DNA from: an uncultured Pseudomonadota bacterium
GTDB taxonomy: Bacteria > Bdellovibrionota_B > Oligoflexia > Oligoflexales > CAIYRB01
Direction: 5' to 3'
Length of the DNA stretch: 35,677 bases
Assembly (NCBI GenBank): GCA_903928445.1
Contig: CAIYRB010000016.1
Location: 1 to 35,677 of the forward strand
Positions 14,703 through 22,359 of this stretch are shown here, in pieces. A program made the translations under genes and the position numbers. The notes beneath the pieces were generated by a model. That model was not told the DNA's origin, searched no databases, and saw nothing but the letters and a program-made list of their open reading frames with translations. How positions within the stretch are numbered: position 1 is the first letter of the stretch; every line of letters begins with the position of its first letter.

Positions 14703-16631
14703 CTAGGACAACTTTCCAGCACGCAGGTGCAAGGTGAACGTCGAGCCCTGGCCGGGCCTTGAATCAAGGCTGATATCAGCACCCATGCGCTTGGCGAAAT
14801 AGCGGCTCAAATAGAGACCCAAACCGTGGCCTTTGCTCTTATAGACAAAATCGCTTTTGACCCGATAAAACTTTTCGAAGATCTGCTCTTGATGCTCCGG
14901 GGCAATGCCCACGCCCTGGTCAGCCACGCTGAGGAGCACCTGATCTTTGACGCGAATCGCCGCGATCACCACTTCGGTACCACTCGGCGAGTACTGCACC
15001 GCGTTAGCCACCAAGTTATACAGGATCTGCTGTACCAGGGTGGCGTCTGCCAGCGCGCTCACTTCGCCTTTGAAGACAATTTTGAAGCGCACCTTGGCAT
15101 CTTGGGCCTTTTGATCGAGCTGCCGGATCACCATTTGAACCGGCTCATCAAGTTCGATCTGGCGCAATGCGGGCAAAGCCGCGTTAGTCTGTGTCAAGAA
15201 CTGTACCTGGCCCATACCGGCAAGGTATTCACGCAGCTCCTCGCTGCTGCTGACGGCCTTGGCATGCGCCATGGTCGCCGCTGCAGCGGCGGCGTGCAGC
15301 TGCGGTTTCACCTGGTGCAGCAACGCCGCAACCCGGCCGTTAATGGAGGCCAATTCCGCGGCAAAGCGGCTTAAAAAACGGTCATGGGCGGTCACCACCT
15401 CCTCGTCCGCTTTGAGCCTCGCCGTCTCGCTTGTACGCCAGCGACCCTCAGCTCTCAGCCGCAAGATGGCGCCAGCATAGGTCGCCAAGGCCGACCACAG
15501 GAAGCTATCCGCGAGCGGCACGTGCACATGCAGGTACGAGAAGGCAAAGGCATGCACGACCAAGAGTAGCGCCCAACCAACGATAAACAATAAACAGGCA
15601 ATGCTGATGCTCAGGCGCCAGGCCAGAAACGCCAGCACGGCTAGCAGCAGGGTTTCCACACCAACAACCAGCGGCGGTGATGCCTCCAGCCAACTGTGCT
15701 CAAGCATATTGATCAAGGCAACGGCTTCGACCAGGACCACAGGCTGGCCTCGACTCAGGTCATCGCCCTCGGTCTGCCACGGCGTGTTGACAAAGGTCGC
15801 TTCGCGGTGATCGAGGCTAAACGGGCGATAGTCGGCATAGCCGACAAGCAAGGTGGCTCCGCGTAGATCAAACGCCCCTGGATCATTGACCACGGCCTCG
15901 GCAGGAATCTGGGCGATTTGACTTAAATAGGCATAATTTAGCTCGATGCGCAGCGGGTCCAGGGCCGAGACCACGGCAAAATCATGTTGCGTCAAATCGC
16001 GGTAGAGGCGGCCTAGCAGCGACGGCATGTCGTGATCCTGACGGACCGTCACCCGACGAACGATATCGCGGCGAAATTCGCGGCTGAGATCTGCCTGCAC
16101 CAGCCTGTCAGCACCGGTCAGCACTAAACGATTGGGACTGCGGGTTGCGCCACCCACCAGTGATTGGTCGAAGACCCCGAGCAGAACTCGCGGGTCCTTT
16201 TGCGCCAGCGCGGTGATCTGGTCTAAAGCCGGGTCGTCATAGTCGTAGACCTGCGGCGGCAGCAAGACGCTGATCGATCGCGCCTGGGTCTGCACCAATG
16301 CCTGGATGACCTTGAGCAGGCCGTCCGGGCTAAGATCGGTATGGCCGGCTTTATAGACGTGATCCCCGTGATCCCCGTGGTCCCGCTGATCCCGGTGATC
16401 CCAAAGGTTTGCAGGTGCCTGAACGTCAAGAGTGGCCATGGTGGCCTGATCGATCGTCACCACCACGACCGGCGCGCTTGGCGCCGATACGGGAGCCAGC
16501 CGGCTGCGCAAATCAAATAGCTTGTTCTCTACCCGGTCGCGCAAGGGAGTGGCATAAAATAAATAGACCAGCGCCGCCGTCACCGCGCCGCAGCAGAGGA
16601 GGATGAGCAGGTTGGACCAGCGAATGCGCAA
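14703..16631 (-). CDS. CHASE2-domain sensor kinase lacking the phospho-accepting His
   Basis: A 642-residue membrane protein. A membrane segment (about 7-27) is followed by a periplasmic CHASE2 domain (about 35-315), three membrane segments (about 320-392) and a cytosolic kinase. The ATP-binding domain is complete: N539/N543 in YNLVANAVQYS, DQGVGIA (571-577), FEKFYR, GHGLGLYLS (601-609) and the C-terminal GQGSTFTLHL. In the dimerisation helix the sequence FLSRFAAEL (419-427) aligns with the usual FLxxxSHEL, with Ala425 in place of His. A 9-base tandem repeat encodes Asp-His-(Gly/Arg) repeats at 77-91. The start is TTG at 16631, with GAGG eight bases upstream inside the end of the radical SAM gene. 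Confidence 0.87.
   Translation of the reverse strand: MRIRWSNLLILLCCGAVTAALVYLFYATPLRDRVENKLFDLRSRLAPVSAPSAPVVVVTIDQATMATLDVQAPANLWDHRDQRDHGDHGDHVYKAGHTDLSPDGLLKVIQALVQTQARSISVLLPPQVYDYDDPALDQITALAQKDPRVLLGVFDQSLVGGATRSPNRLVLTGADRLVQADLSREFRRDIVRRVTVRQDHDMPSLLGRLYRDLTQHDFAVVSALDPLRIELNYAYLSQIAQIPAEAVVNDPGAFDLRGATLLVGYADYRPFSLDHREATFVNTPWQTEGDDLSRGQPVVLVEAVALINMLEHSWLEASPPLVVGVETLLLAVLAFLAWRLSISIACLLFIVGWALLLVVHAFAFSYLHVHVPLADSFLWSALATYAGAILRLRAEGRWRTSETARLKADEEVVTAHDRFLSRFAAELASINGRVAALLHQVKPQLHAAAAAATMAHAKAVSSSEELREYLAGMGQVQFLTQTNAALPALRQIELDEPVQMVIRQLDQKAQDAKVRFKIVFKGEVSALADATLVQQILYNLVANAVQYSPSGTEVVIAAIRVKDQVLLSVADQGVGIAPEHQEQIFEKFYRVKSDFVYKSKGHGLGLYLSRYFAKRMGADISLDSRPGQGSTFTLHLRAGKLS
16359..16403 (-). 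repeat. Five 9-base tandem repeats inside the CHASE2 kinase gene
   Basis: Consecutive units GTGATCCCC, GTGATCCCC, GTGGTCCCG, CTGATCCCG and GTGATCCCA (plus strand) run without gaps. They encode an in-frame Asp-His/Gln-Gly/Arg run at residues 77-91 of the kinase, near the start of the periplasmic domain. Confidence 0.9.
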
Positions 16632-16634
16632 TCT

Positions 16635-17972
16635 TCAAGCCTCAAGTAGGTGGGGCGCCCGTTGTAGCAAGACCGTATAGACTCGCATCGCTTCACTAAA
16701 CTCGCGGTCTTGCATCTGGCAAAAACGTGGATCGATGCTGAACTTATCGCCGCTGGCGGTTTTGTGCTCGTGAAAACAGCCACCGGCACACCATTCCCGC
16801 ATCCAGCAGGTATCACAAGGGGCCTTTTTAGCCGTGCGAAAGGCGACGATTTCATCAAGCTTCGCCGTATTTAGTCCCTCTTCCACCCCACCAAAACGCT
16901 CGCTTTCGTCCTCGTTAAAGCGGTGACACAGGTAAAACCCACCGCCCACCGACACCGTCAGATAGTGGACCCCAGCACCACAGGCCATACCGCCGGTCTT
17001 GCCACGGTGGATGGTGCGAAGGATCTGCTTGAGATGATCGAGGCGCAGTAACCGCTCGTAGTCACCGCTATCCAGACAACGGTCGATCACCCGGCGCAAA
17101 ATGGCGCCCACTGCGTCGATGTCCTCTTTGCTAAACTTGAGTCCTTTAACCTCGGTCGCCTGCTGCGCCACCAAAACCTTGAAGTTATTGGCCGACAGGG
17201 TATGCAGCAGGGACTCTTCGAGCAGATCTAGGTTGCCTCTGGTAACCGTTGCACGCAGACGAAATTCGCGCAGCTGCGTCAGCTGCTCGGCAAAAAGCGC
17301 GAGCTTCCTCTCGACCAGGGCCTCGGAATTCGATGCCTTGTCCGGGTTCAGGCGCTGGCGTGCCTGCAAGCCTTTGCCATCATAGGACAGGTTCATGCCG
17401 AACTTTTTCGCCTTGAACCACGCTAGTTTGTCAGCGGTGAGCAGAGTGCCGTTGGTGGTGATGGAAAACGAGATGTCCAGCGGCTGCTTCTCACACCAGT
17501 CCACCACCTGCTCCATGACGCTAAAATTGAGCATCGGTTCGCCACCAAAAAAGACCACATGAAAATTGGGCTTGTCCTTTGCCAGCAGGGCGATGGCCGC
17601 CGTGGCCGTGGCAAAGCTCATCATGCCTTTAGCGCCGTAGTCGCCCTCACCGGCAAAGCAGTAAGTGCACCGCAGGTTACAGCCCTGCGCCATGTTTAGC
17701 GAAATCGCTCGGATATCGGCTTTGACAGCAGCCACTTGCGGCCGCGGCAGGGTACTCGCCAGGCGCAGCAACTCAGCGGCCGCGGCCGGATCATGCGCCT
17801 CACCCGTGACCTCTAGGGCCAATATCTCAGGCACCTCAAGGACGTGAGACGACGGAATATGCAAAAGAAAATGGCCGGTGGCGAAGCTAAATGCGCGCCA
17901 CTCGACCACTGCCGGGTGCGACGCTCCAGTCGGTATCACAGGCTGCCTGTCCAGGTTTCGGTCGGTTGTCAT
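16635..17972 (-). CDS. Radical SAM/SPASM domain enzyme, probable peptide or protein maturase
   Basis: A 445-residue enzyme. An N-terminal domain of about 90 residues (WRAFSFATGHFLLHIPSSHVLEV) resembles that of SPASM maturases such as QhpD. The radical SAM cluster motif is C98-x3-C102-x2-C105 (GCNLRCTYC), with FFGGEPML at 141-148. The C-terminal SPASM domain is complete: C331-x12-G-x4-C349, then C386-x2-C389-x5-C395-x3-C399 and C418, so two auxiliary iron-sulfur clusters are expected. Such enzymes crosslink or oxidise residues in a peptide or protein substrate. AGGTGG lies seven bases before the ATG. The gene is the first of an operon with two CHASE2 kinases (3-base gap). No obvious precursor peptide is next to it, so the target is unknown. 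Confidence 0.9.
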   Translation of the reverse strand: MTTDRNLDRQPVIPTGASHPAVVEWRAFSFATGHFLLHIPSSHVLEVPEILALEVTGEAHDPAAAAELLRLASTLPRPQVAAVKADIRAISLNMAQGCNLRCTYCFAGEGDYGAKGMMSFATATAAIALLAKDKPNFHVVFFGGEPMLNFSVMEQVVDWCEKQPLDISFSITTNGTLLTADKLAWFKAKKFGMNLSYDGKGLQARQRLNPDKASNSEALVERKLALFAEQLTQLREFRLRATVTRGNLDLLEESLLHTLSANNFKVLVAQQATEVKGLKFSKEDIDAVGAILRRVIDRCLDSGDYERLLRLDHLKQILRTIHRGKTGGMACGAGVHYLTVSVGGGFYLCHRFNEDESERFGGVEEGLNTAKLDEIVAFRTAKKAPCDTCWMREWCAGGCFHEHKTASGDKFSIDPRFCQMQDREFSEAMRVYTVLLQRAPHLLEA

Positions 17973-18068
17973 TTTGTTACCACCTTTGCCCTAGTCGGGG
18001 TGCCCACCGCAGCGGCGACAAGTCGACTCAGGGCCATAAAATCAGGGGCTTGGATCCATTATCAGGTT

Positions 18069-18353
18069 ATGCTTCGGGTACCCACCCAGATGAACCAGCA
18101 AGAACGGGGCCACTTTACCAAGACGTGCTGGCGAGAATTTTCTACACTGGAGTGTGGCAAAGCATGGATGCTGCCAAAACTCCAAGGAAGGAGCCTGCAC
18201 TACGTCGGCATCGAGCCTAGCAGCAGCTATGCATTTATTGAGGTGCGCGACCAAGCGACCAAACGCACCGCCGGTGTTAAGCTCTATGATCTTGCAAAAA
18301 AAGGCTTTATAGATGTCAACTTGGACCTCGGCAACGAACTGGGCGCAAAGTAA
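18069..18353 (+). CDS. Hypothetical protein, about 94 residues
   Basis: An open frame that ends in TAA at 18351-18353, 13 bases before the next gene. The best supported start is the ATG at 18069 (weak CAGG upstream); the frame stays open further upstream, but there it overlaps the divergent radical SAM gene. It contains FTKTCWREFSTLECGKAW (two Cys) and YAFIEVRDQATKRTAGVKLYDLAKKGFIDVNLDLG, which looks like a small alpha/beta domain. No family is recognised. It is likely co-transcribed with the secreted NTF2-like gene. Confidence 0.5.
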   Translation: MLRVPTQMNQQERGHFTKTCWREFSTLECGKAWMLPKLQGRSLHYVGIEPSSSYAFIEVRDQATKRTAGVKLYDLAKKGFIDVNLDLGNELGAK

Positions 18354-18366
18354 CAAGGAGCCCCGC

Positions 18367-18981
18367 ATGGGTAAAAGCAACTGGATCATCCTCGCCCTGT
18401 GTCTTCTGCTCACTCCAAGGCAGCAGGGCCTAGCACAGCAGGCTACGCCCGGAGCGCCTCCCGCGTCCGGCGTCTTCCCTTCGGAAAGCAGCGATGACCG
18501 CAGCGACGAAGATATCGATCACGCGGCCGATGAGGATATTGGGCCGACCCAGCCCGAACCGCCGGCATCGGCGATCGAGTCCTTCTTCAATGACCTAAAC
18601 GCCGGCACAGTTAGCCAAAAGGTCGAGGCAATGATGACTCCCACGGTGATCTATGAGGATCCGTTTGGCCGCTTCGAAGGTCGCGAAAAGACTCTGGAGC
18701 ACCTGAAACAGTTGCTGGGCAGCATGCTGACCTTAAATGTTGACGTCAAAGAGGAGTTCGTCTCGGGCGAGGAAACCGTCGCCCTGTGGACCATGACGCT
18801 GACCAATAGACACCTCGATTCTGGTAACCAGATCGCCTTCGACGGGGTCACCAGGGTCCGCGTGCAAAACAATAAAATCGTCATGCAGTCGAGCCAGTTT
18901 GACCTCGGTGCCGCCTATTATGAGCACCTTCCGGTGATCGGCTGGGTGGTCCGCTGGGCCAAGGGCAAAGTGGCGAACTAA
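18367..18981 (+). CDS. Secreted NTF2/SnoaL-like protein
   Basis: A 204-residue protein with a signal peptide (residues 1-22, LLLTPRQQGLAQQ), a disordered acidic linker (SSDDRSDEDIDHAADEDIG) and a C-terminal domain of about 120 residues. That domain has the cone-shaped NTF2-like pattern: FFNDLNAGTVSQKVEAMMTPTVIYEDPFGRFEGREKTLEHL, then strands with EETVALWTMTLTNR and FDGVTRVRVQNNKIV. The role is unknown: NTF2-like folds may be enzymes or binding proteins. AAGGAG is six bases before the ATG. An upstream in-frame ATG at 18313 lies inside the previous gene and is less likely. Confidence 0.75.
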   Translation: MGKSNWIILALCLLLTPRQQGLAQQATPGAPPASGVFPSESSDDRSDEDIDHAADEDIGPTQPEPPASAIESFFNDLNAGTVSQKVEAMMTPTVIYEDPFGRFEGREKTLEHLKQLLGSMLTLNVDVKEEFVSGEETVALWTMTLTNRHLDSGNQIAFDGVTRVRVQNNKIVMQSSQFDLGAAYYEHLPVIGWVVRWAKGKVAN

Positions 18982-18989
18982 AAACATGG

Positions 18990-19093
18990 CCGAAAAATTC
19001 CCTGTCGCCCTCCTTCCGCGCCTCCGTGGTCAAACGCAAACGCCGAATTTTAACCACGGAGGCGCCGAAGGAGGGAGACAGGGAATTTTTCGG
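18990..19093. repeat. Large near-perfect palindromic repeat
   Basis: Two 41-base arms (18990-19030 and 19053-19093) match with two mismatches around a 22-base loop; the outer 17 bases of each arm (CCGAAAAATTCCCTGTC) match perfectly. It lies between the ends of convergent genes (NTF2-like and smpB) and contains A-runs and T-runs that could make it a two-way terminator. Related sequence occurs at 12571-12670 and 35605-35677, so it is a dispersed family, like a MITE or REP element. Confidence 0.88.
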
Positions 19094-19120
19094 ACAGTCT
19101 CTTAGGATCGATCTCAGGTA

Positions 19121-19579
19121 TCAGCGACGGTTGTGCTTCATCGCCCGACTGATGTCACGGTCGGCTTCCTTAGTCTTAGCCGACTCACGTTTGTCATGTA
19201 ACTTCTTACCCTTAGCGACACCGATCTCTATCTTCAGATATTGACCGTGGAAGTACATCTTCAGGGGAACGATGGTCAGGCCCTTTTCCTGGGTCTTTTC
19301 CGCCAGCTTATTCAGCTCCTTGCGCTTCAGCAGGAGCTTGCGCGGGCGGGTTTCGTGGTGATTCATATAGCTGCCGTGAGTGTAGCGCGAGATATGGGCA
19401 TTCTGCAGGTAGGCCTCGCCGGCATCGCTGATGGTCACCCACCCATCGCTCAGATTCACCTTACCGTTACGTGCTGATTTCACTTCGGTTCCGGTCAGAA
19501 CCAGACCCGCCTCGAAGACCTCACCGATGGAGTATTCGTGGGTGGCACGACGGTTACTCGCGATCATCTTGATTTCCAT
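19121..19579 (-). CDS. smpB: SsrA-binding protein SmpB
   Basis: A protein of about 152 residues that binds tmRNA and brings it to stalled ribosomes. The family pattern is complete: IASNRRATHEYSIGEVFEAGLVLTGTEVKSARNGKVNLSDGWV, YLQNAHISRYTHGSYMNHHETRPRKLLLKRKEL, GLTIVPLKMYFHGQYLKIEIGVAKGKKLHDKRES, and a basic C-terminal tail. The start is taken at ATG 19579; a GTG two codons upstream (19585) is also possible. No tmRNA gene is seen in the window. It diverges from the rluA-type gene. Confidence 0.95.
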   Translation of the reverse strand: MEIKMIASNRRATHEYSIGEVFEAGLVLTGTEVKSARNGKVNLSDGWVTISDAGEAYLQNAHISRYTHGSYMNHHETRPRKLLLKRKELNKLAEKTQEKGLTIVPLKMYFHGQYLKIEIGVAKGKKLHDKRESAKTKEADRDISRAMKHNRR

Positions 19580-19647
19580 CGGCACCGCTTTAAGGTAAGG
19601 AGCTGCAACATGACCCGCGGCGCCAAGGGCCGGGGGCGAGGCTAGTC

Positions 19648-20643
19648 ATTAACACATCTGATCCAGCAATAGTCAATCCCAACACCGCCACGGACGCCGA
19701 GTACCGCCGGCTCGGAGGTCCCGTCGCTGAGGACCTCGCGGGCCGCCGCATCGACCGCTACCTAGCGCACGAATTCCCCTTTTTATCGCGGGTCGGCTGG
19801 CAGGAACGCTTGGCGGCCGGTGGCTTGTTGGTCAATGGCCGCGTCGTCAAAAACGCCGCCCGACTCAGAGCCGGCGATCAGCTCCTGCTGTACGCGCCAA
19901 AGACCGTGGAACCCGAGGTGGACCGCGGTGTCCGGATGCTGTGGGAAGAAGATGGGGTGATGGCGATCTTCAAGCCGGGCAATCTGCCCATGCACGAAAA
20001 CGGTCCCTATCGCAAAAACACCTTTACCGCCATCGTGTGGCAGGAGATCGGGCGACAATGGTCGGCGGTGCATCGGCTCGACCGCGAAACCAGCGGCATC
20101 GTCCTGTGCGGGAACACCTCGCAGATCAGAGCGCAGCTCGCACAGGATTTAGCCCAGCGCAAGATGCACAAAGAATACCTGGCGATCGCCCGCGGCGTCC
20201 CGCAAAGCAGCGCCTGGCGCAGCGAGGGCGCCATCGGTGACCTAGTGGATAGCGCCATCCGCATCAAGAAATGGGTCGTACCCGGAGGCCTAAGTGCCCT
20301 GACTGAGTTCACCGTGCTGGACACCGCGGGGGACTCTTGTTTACTCGAGGCGCGGCCCAAAACCGGTCGAACCAATCAGATTCGCATCCATGCCGCATAT
20401 GCCGGTCACGCCCTCTATGGCGACAAGCTGTATCACCCTGACGAAGCCGTTTTTCTCGAATACTTTGCCCACGGCCAAACATCCAACGTCACGGCCAGGA
20501 CCGGTTTTCCTCGGCTTTGCCTGCATGCCAAGGCCCTAACCTTTAACCATCCGGTCAACGGGCGCGAGGTGCGCGTCGAAGCACCGATGCCAACTGATAT
20601 GGCTACCTTTTGGACGGTGCTACAAGCTGGCAGCGGGCAGTGA
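19648..20643 (+). CDS. RluA family pseudouridine synthase with unusual 5' end
   Basis: Converts uridine to pseudouridine in ribosomal RNA or tRNA. The S4 RNA-binding domain begins by base 19741 (GRRIDRYLAHEF…ERLAAGGLLVNGRVV). The catalytic block is HRLDRETSGIVL with its Asp, followed by KTGRTNQIRIHAAYAGHALYGDKLY. The first standard start in frame is TTG at 19810, inside the S4 domain, so it is too late. No ATG, GTG or TTG lies between the upstream stop at 19591 and 19810. I use ATT at 19648, which has GAGG six bases upstream. An ATG at 19610 with AAGGAG seven bases upstream is in another frame and stops after 11 codons; one extra G in a run of five would join it to this gene. The end overlaps the convergent TPR gene by 24 bases. 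Confidence 0.8.
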   Translation: MNTSDPAIVNPNTATDAEYRRLGGPVAEDLAGRRIDRYLAHEFPFLSRVGWQERLAAGGLLVNGRVVKNAARLRAGDQLLLYAPKTVEPEVDRGVRMLWEEDGVMAIFKPGNLPMHENGPYRKNTFTAIVWQEIGRQWSAVHRLDRETSGIVLCGNTSQIRAQLAQDLAQRKMHKEYLAIARGVPQSSAWRSEGAIGDLVDSAIRIKKWVVPGGLSALTEFTVLDTAGDSCLLEARPKTGRTNQIRIHAAYAGHALYGDKLYHPDEAVFLEYFAHGQTSNVTARTGFPRLCLHAKALTFNHPVNGREVRVEAPMPTDMATFWTVLQAGSGQ

Positions 20644-22032
20644 GCGAGCTTGCCAGAAGCCTTTGGCGCTAGCATAGAGATCAGCAAATCGCCCGTTCAC
20701 CGGTGCCAGCAAAGCGTCGGAATCGATGCTGCTACCGGCGGCTAAATGCGAGAGGATTTGCCGCAGGCTTGCCGCGCCATGTTTAGCCTCGATGGTCAAA
20801 ATCAAGAATAGACTCTGGTGATAGGCCGGACCAGCATTGACGGCGGATAACGACAGATAGGAGCTCATAAACGACGACTCCGGTAGAAAACCGCCTGGTT
20901 GCGGGCCAAAGTCAAACACGGCGCAGGCGCGCTGATTACACGAAAGTCGCTGCGCCAAGCCCTCATCAAACCACGGCGGCAAACTGCGCGAGTCGCTCAT
21001 CAAAGCCAGCAGCGCATGCACCAACTCGTGGCGGAGGACTGTCTGCAGCTCCGCACTCGCCAAGACATCTAGTCGTGAGGAGCTCACCGGGATCCGCAAG
21101 CGGCCATCAAATAGACCTTCGGCCCAGCTTGGACCATTGGTGACGCTGCCAAAGGCCTGACGCGGATAAAGGACGACCTCGATGGGAAGCAGCGGCGGCG
21201 GCAGACCAAACTGCTCGTTAAACTCCACCACGGCATCCTCCAGCGTGCTCAGCACCTGTGGCGTCAAATCAGCTTGTTCAATGGCGCGGTAGGTCAAACG
21301 AAAATGCTGTGAGGCCTCGACCTGCTCCAAGGTGCTCTCCTGAGCTCGACCCTCCATGCTTTCTAGACGCTGCTGGAGCGCTGGCTGCTCAGCTGGCGCC
21401 GCCGCCTGGACCAGCTGGCGGAGAATGCCCACAGCTTCGGGAAAGCGTGACTCAGACTCCAGCACATCGGTGTAAAGCAGCTGCATCTCGCTGTCGCCAG
21501 GTTCAGCGGCGAGGTAGGCGAGAAAGTGATCACGCGCTACCCGCATATTTTTTTGTTTATAGTGGCAGAGGGCCAGGCCTTTGTTTGCCTCCTGCGTCGC
21601 CTTCAGTGCATGACTGCGCTCAAAATACACGCGTGCCTGATCGCAGTCGCCTACCTTAAGACGCGCCCACCCGGCGCTGGTCAACAACACCGGCATCTGC
21701 TGGGTGAGCCAGGCGAGAACGTTGGGACGCTGCGACACTTGGTCCTTGGCAAGATCGGCAAGGTTCAGGGCACCAACGAAATCACCGGTGGCAAATGCGG
21801 CGAAGATCGGCCGCACCGCCGCAGCATCGGCCTCGCCAAAGTCCGAAGGCGAGGCTAAGGTCTGCGGCTTTGGACTTGGACTCGGGCCGGGAGGCGCAGC
21901 AGCAGCAGCCTGCACGGCCGACATCGGGCGAGGCGCACTTGCCAAGTCCCGCGGACTGAACTCCCGCAGGCGCTGCCACAGGGTCGCCAATATAACAGCG
22001 AAAAACAGCCCTAAGGCCGCCTTTTTAAGCAC
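20620..22032 (-). CDS. Membrane-anchored TPR protein with HExxH (gluzincin-like) peptidase domain
   Basis: A 470-residue envelope protein. An N-terminal membrane anchor (about 4-20) is followed by a Pro/Ala-rich linker, TPR-like helices (about 105-235, including GWARLKVGDCDQARVYFERSHALKAT) and a C-terminal domain with a zinc-peptidase signature. H335-E336-L-V-H339 sits in RHELVHALLAL, and E357 in PPWFDEGLA lies 18 residues after the second His, as expected for the third zinc ligand of gluzincins (peptidase MA-like, DUF1570-type). It is probably an active peptidase facing the periplasm; the substrate is unknown. The GTG start at 22032 overlaps the glutaredoxin stop, so translation is coupled. 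The 3' end overlaps the convergent pseudouridine synthase by 24 bases. Confidence 0.83.
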   Translation of the reverse strand: MLKKAALGLFFAVILATLWQRLREFSPRDLASAPRPMSAVQAAAAAPPGPSPSPKPQTLASPSDFGEADAAAVRPIFAAFATGDFVGALNLADLAKDQVSQRPNVLAWLTQQMPVLLTSAGWARLKVGDCDQARVYFERSHALKATQEANKGLALCHYKQKNMRVARDHFLAYLAAEPGDSEMQLLYTDVLESESRFPEAVGILRQLVQAAAPAEQPALQQRLESMEGRAQESTLEQVEASQHFRLTYRAIEQADLTPQVLSTLEDAVVEFNEQFGLPPPLLPIEVVLYPRQAFGSVTNGPSWAEGLFDGRLRIPVSSSRLDVLASAELQTVLRHELVHALLALMSDSRSLPPWFDEGLAQRLSCNQRACAVFDFGPQPGGFLPESSFMSSYLSLSAVNAGPAYHQSLFLILTIEAKHGAASLRQILSHLAAGSSIDSDALLAPVNGRFADLYASAKGFWQARSLPAASL

Positions 22033-22285
22033 CCTCGACCTTTGGCACTAACTTTCCGGCTTTGTCGAGGGCGGAGAGCTCACTAAAGCCGCCGACGAAG
22101 TCCTTGCCAATAAAGATCATGGGCACGGTCCGGTAGCCATTGTTTTCCGCCGAAAGCTTCTGGCGCAGCTCGGGATTGGTGGTGAGGTCCACTTCTTTGA
22201 AAGCAAAACCATACTGGGTCAACAGGCGTTTGGCCGAAACGCAGTAGGGACAGGTGGTGGTGGTGTAGATGGTGATTTCTTGCAT
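22025..22285 (-). CDS. grxC: Glutaredoxin (GrxC type)
   Basis: An 86-residue cytosolic dithiol glutaredoxin that uses glutathione to reduce disulfides. The active site is CPYC at 12-15, with TVPMIFI (cis-Pro loop) and VGGFSEL for glutathione binding, all in the usual positions of GrxC. An AGGAT ribosome site precedes the ATG. Its last codons overlap the start of the TPR/peptidase gene. It diverges from mrp, with a 74-base gap. Confidence 0.93.
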   Translation of the reverse strand: MQEITIYTTTTCPYCVSAKRLLTQYGFAFKEVDLTTNPELRQKLSAENNGYRTVPMIFIGKDFVGGFSELSALDKAGKLVPKVEGA

Positions 22286-22359
22286 GACGACGGATCCTAC
22301 CTGAAGTTATATACGGCACAGTGCGCTGACGAGATTATAACCCGAGCAGGTCAAAAAGC

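Noticed and set aside
17844..18068. An upstream extension of the 94-residue gene at 18069
   Set aside because: The extension overlaps the 5' end of the radical SAM gene on the opposite strand, is basic and irregular, and has no ribosome site.
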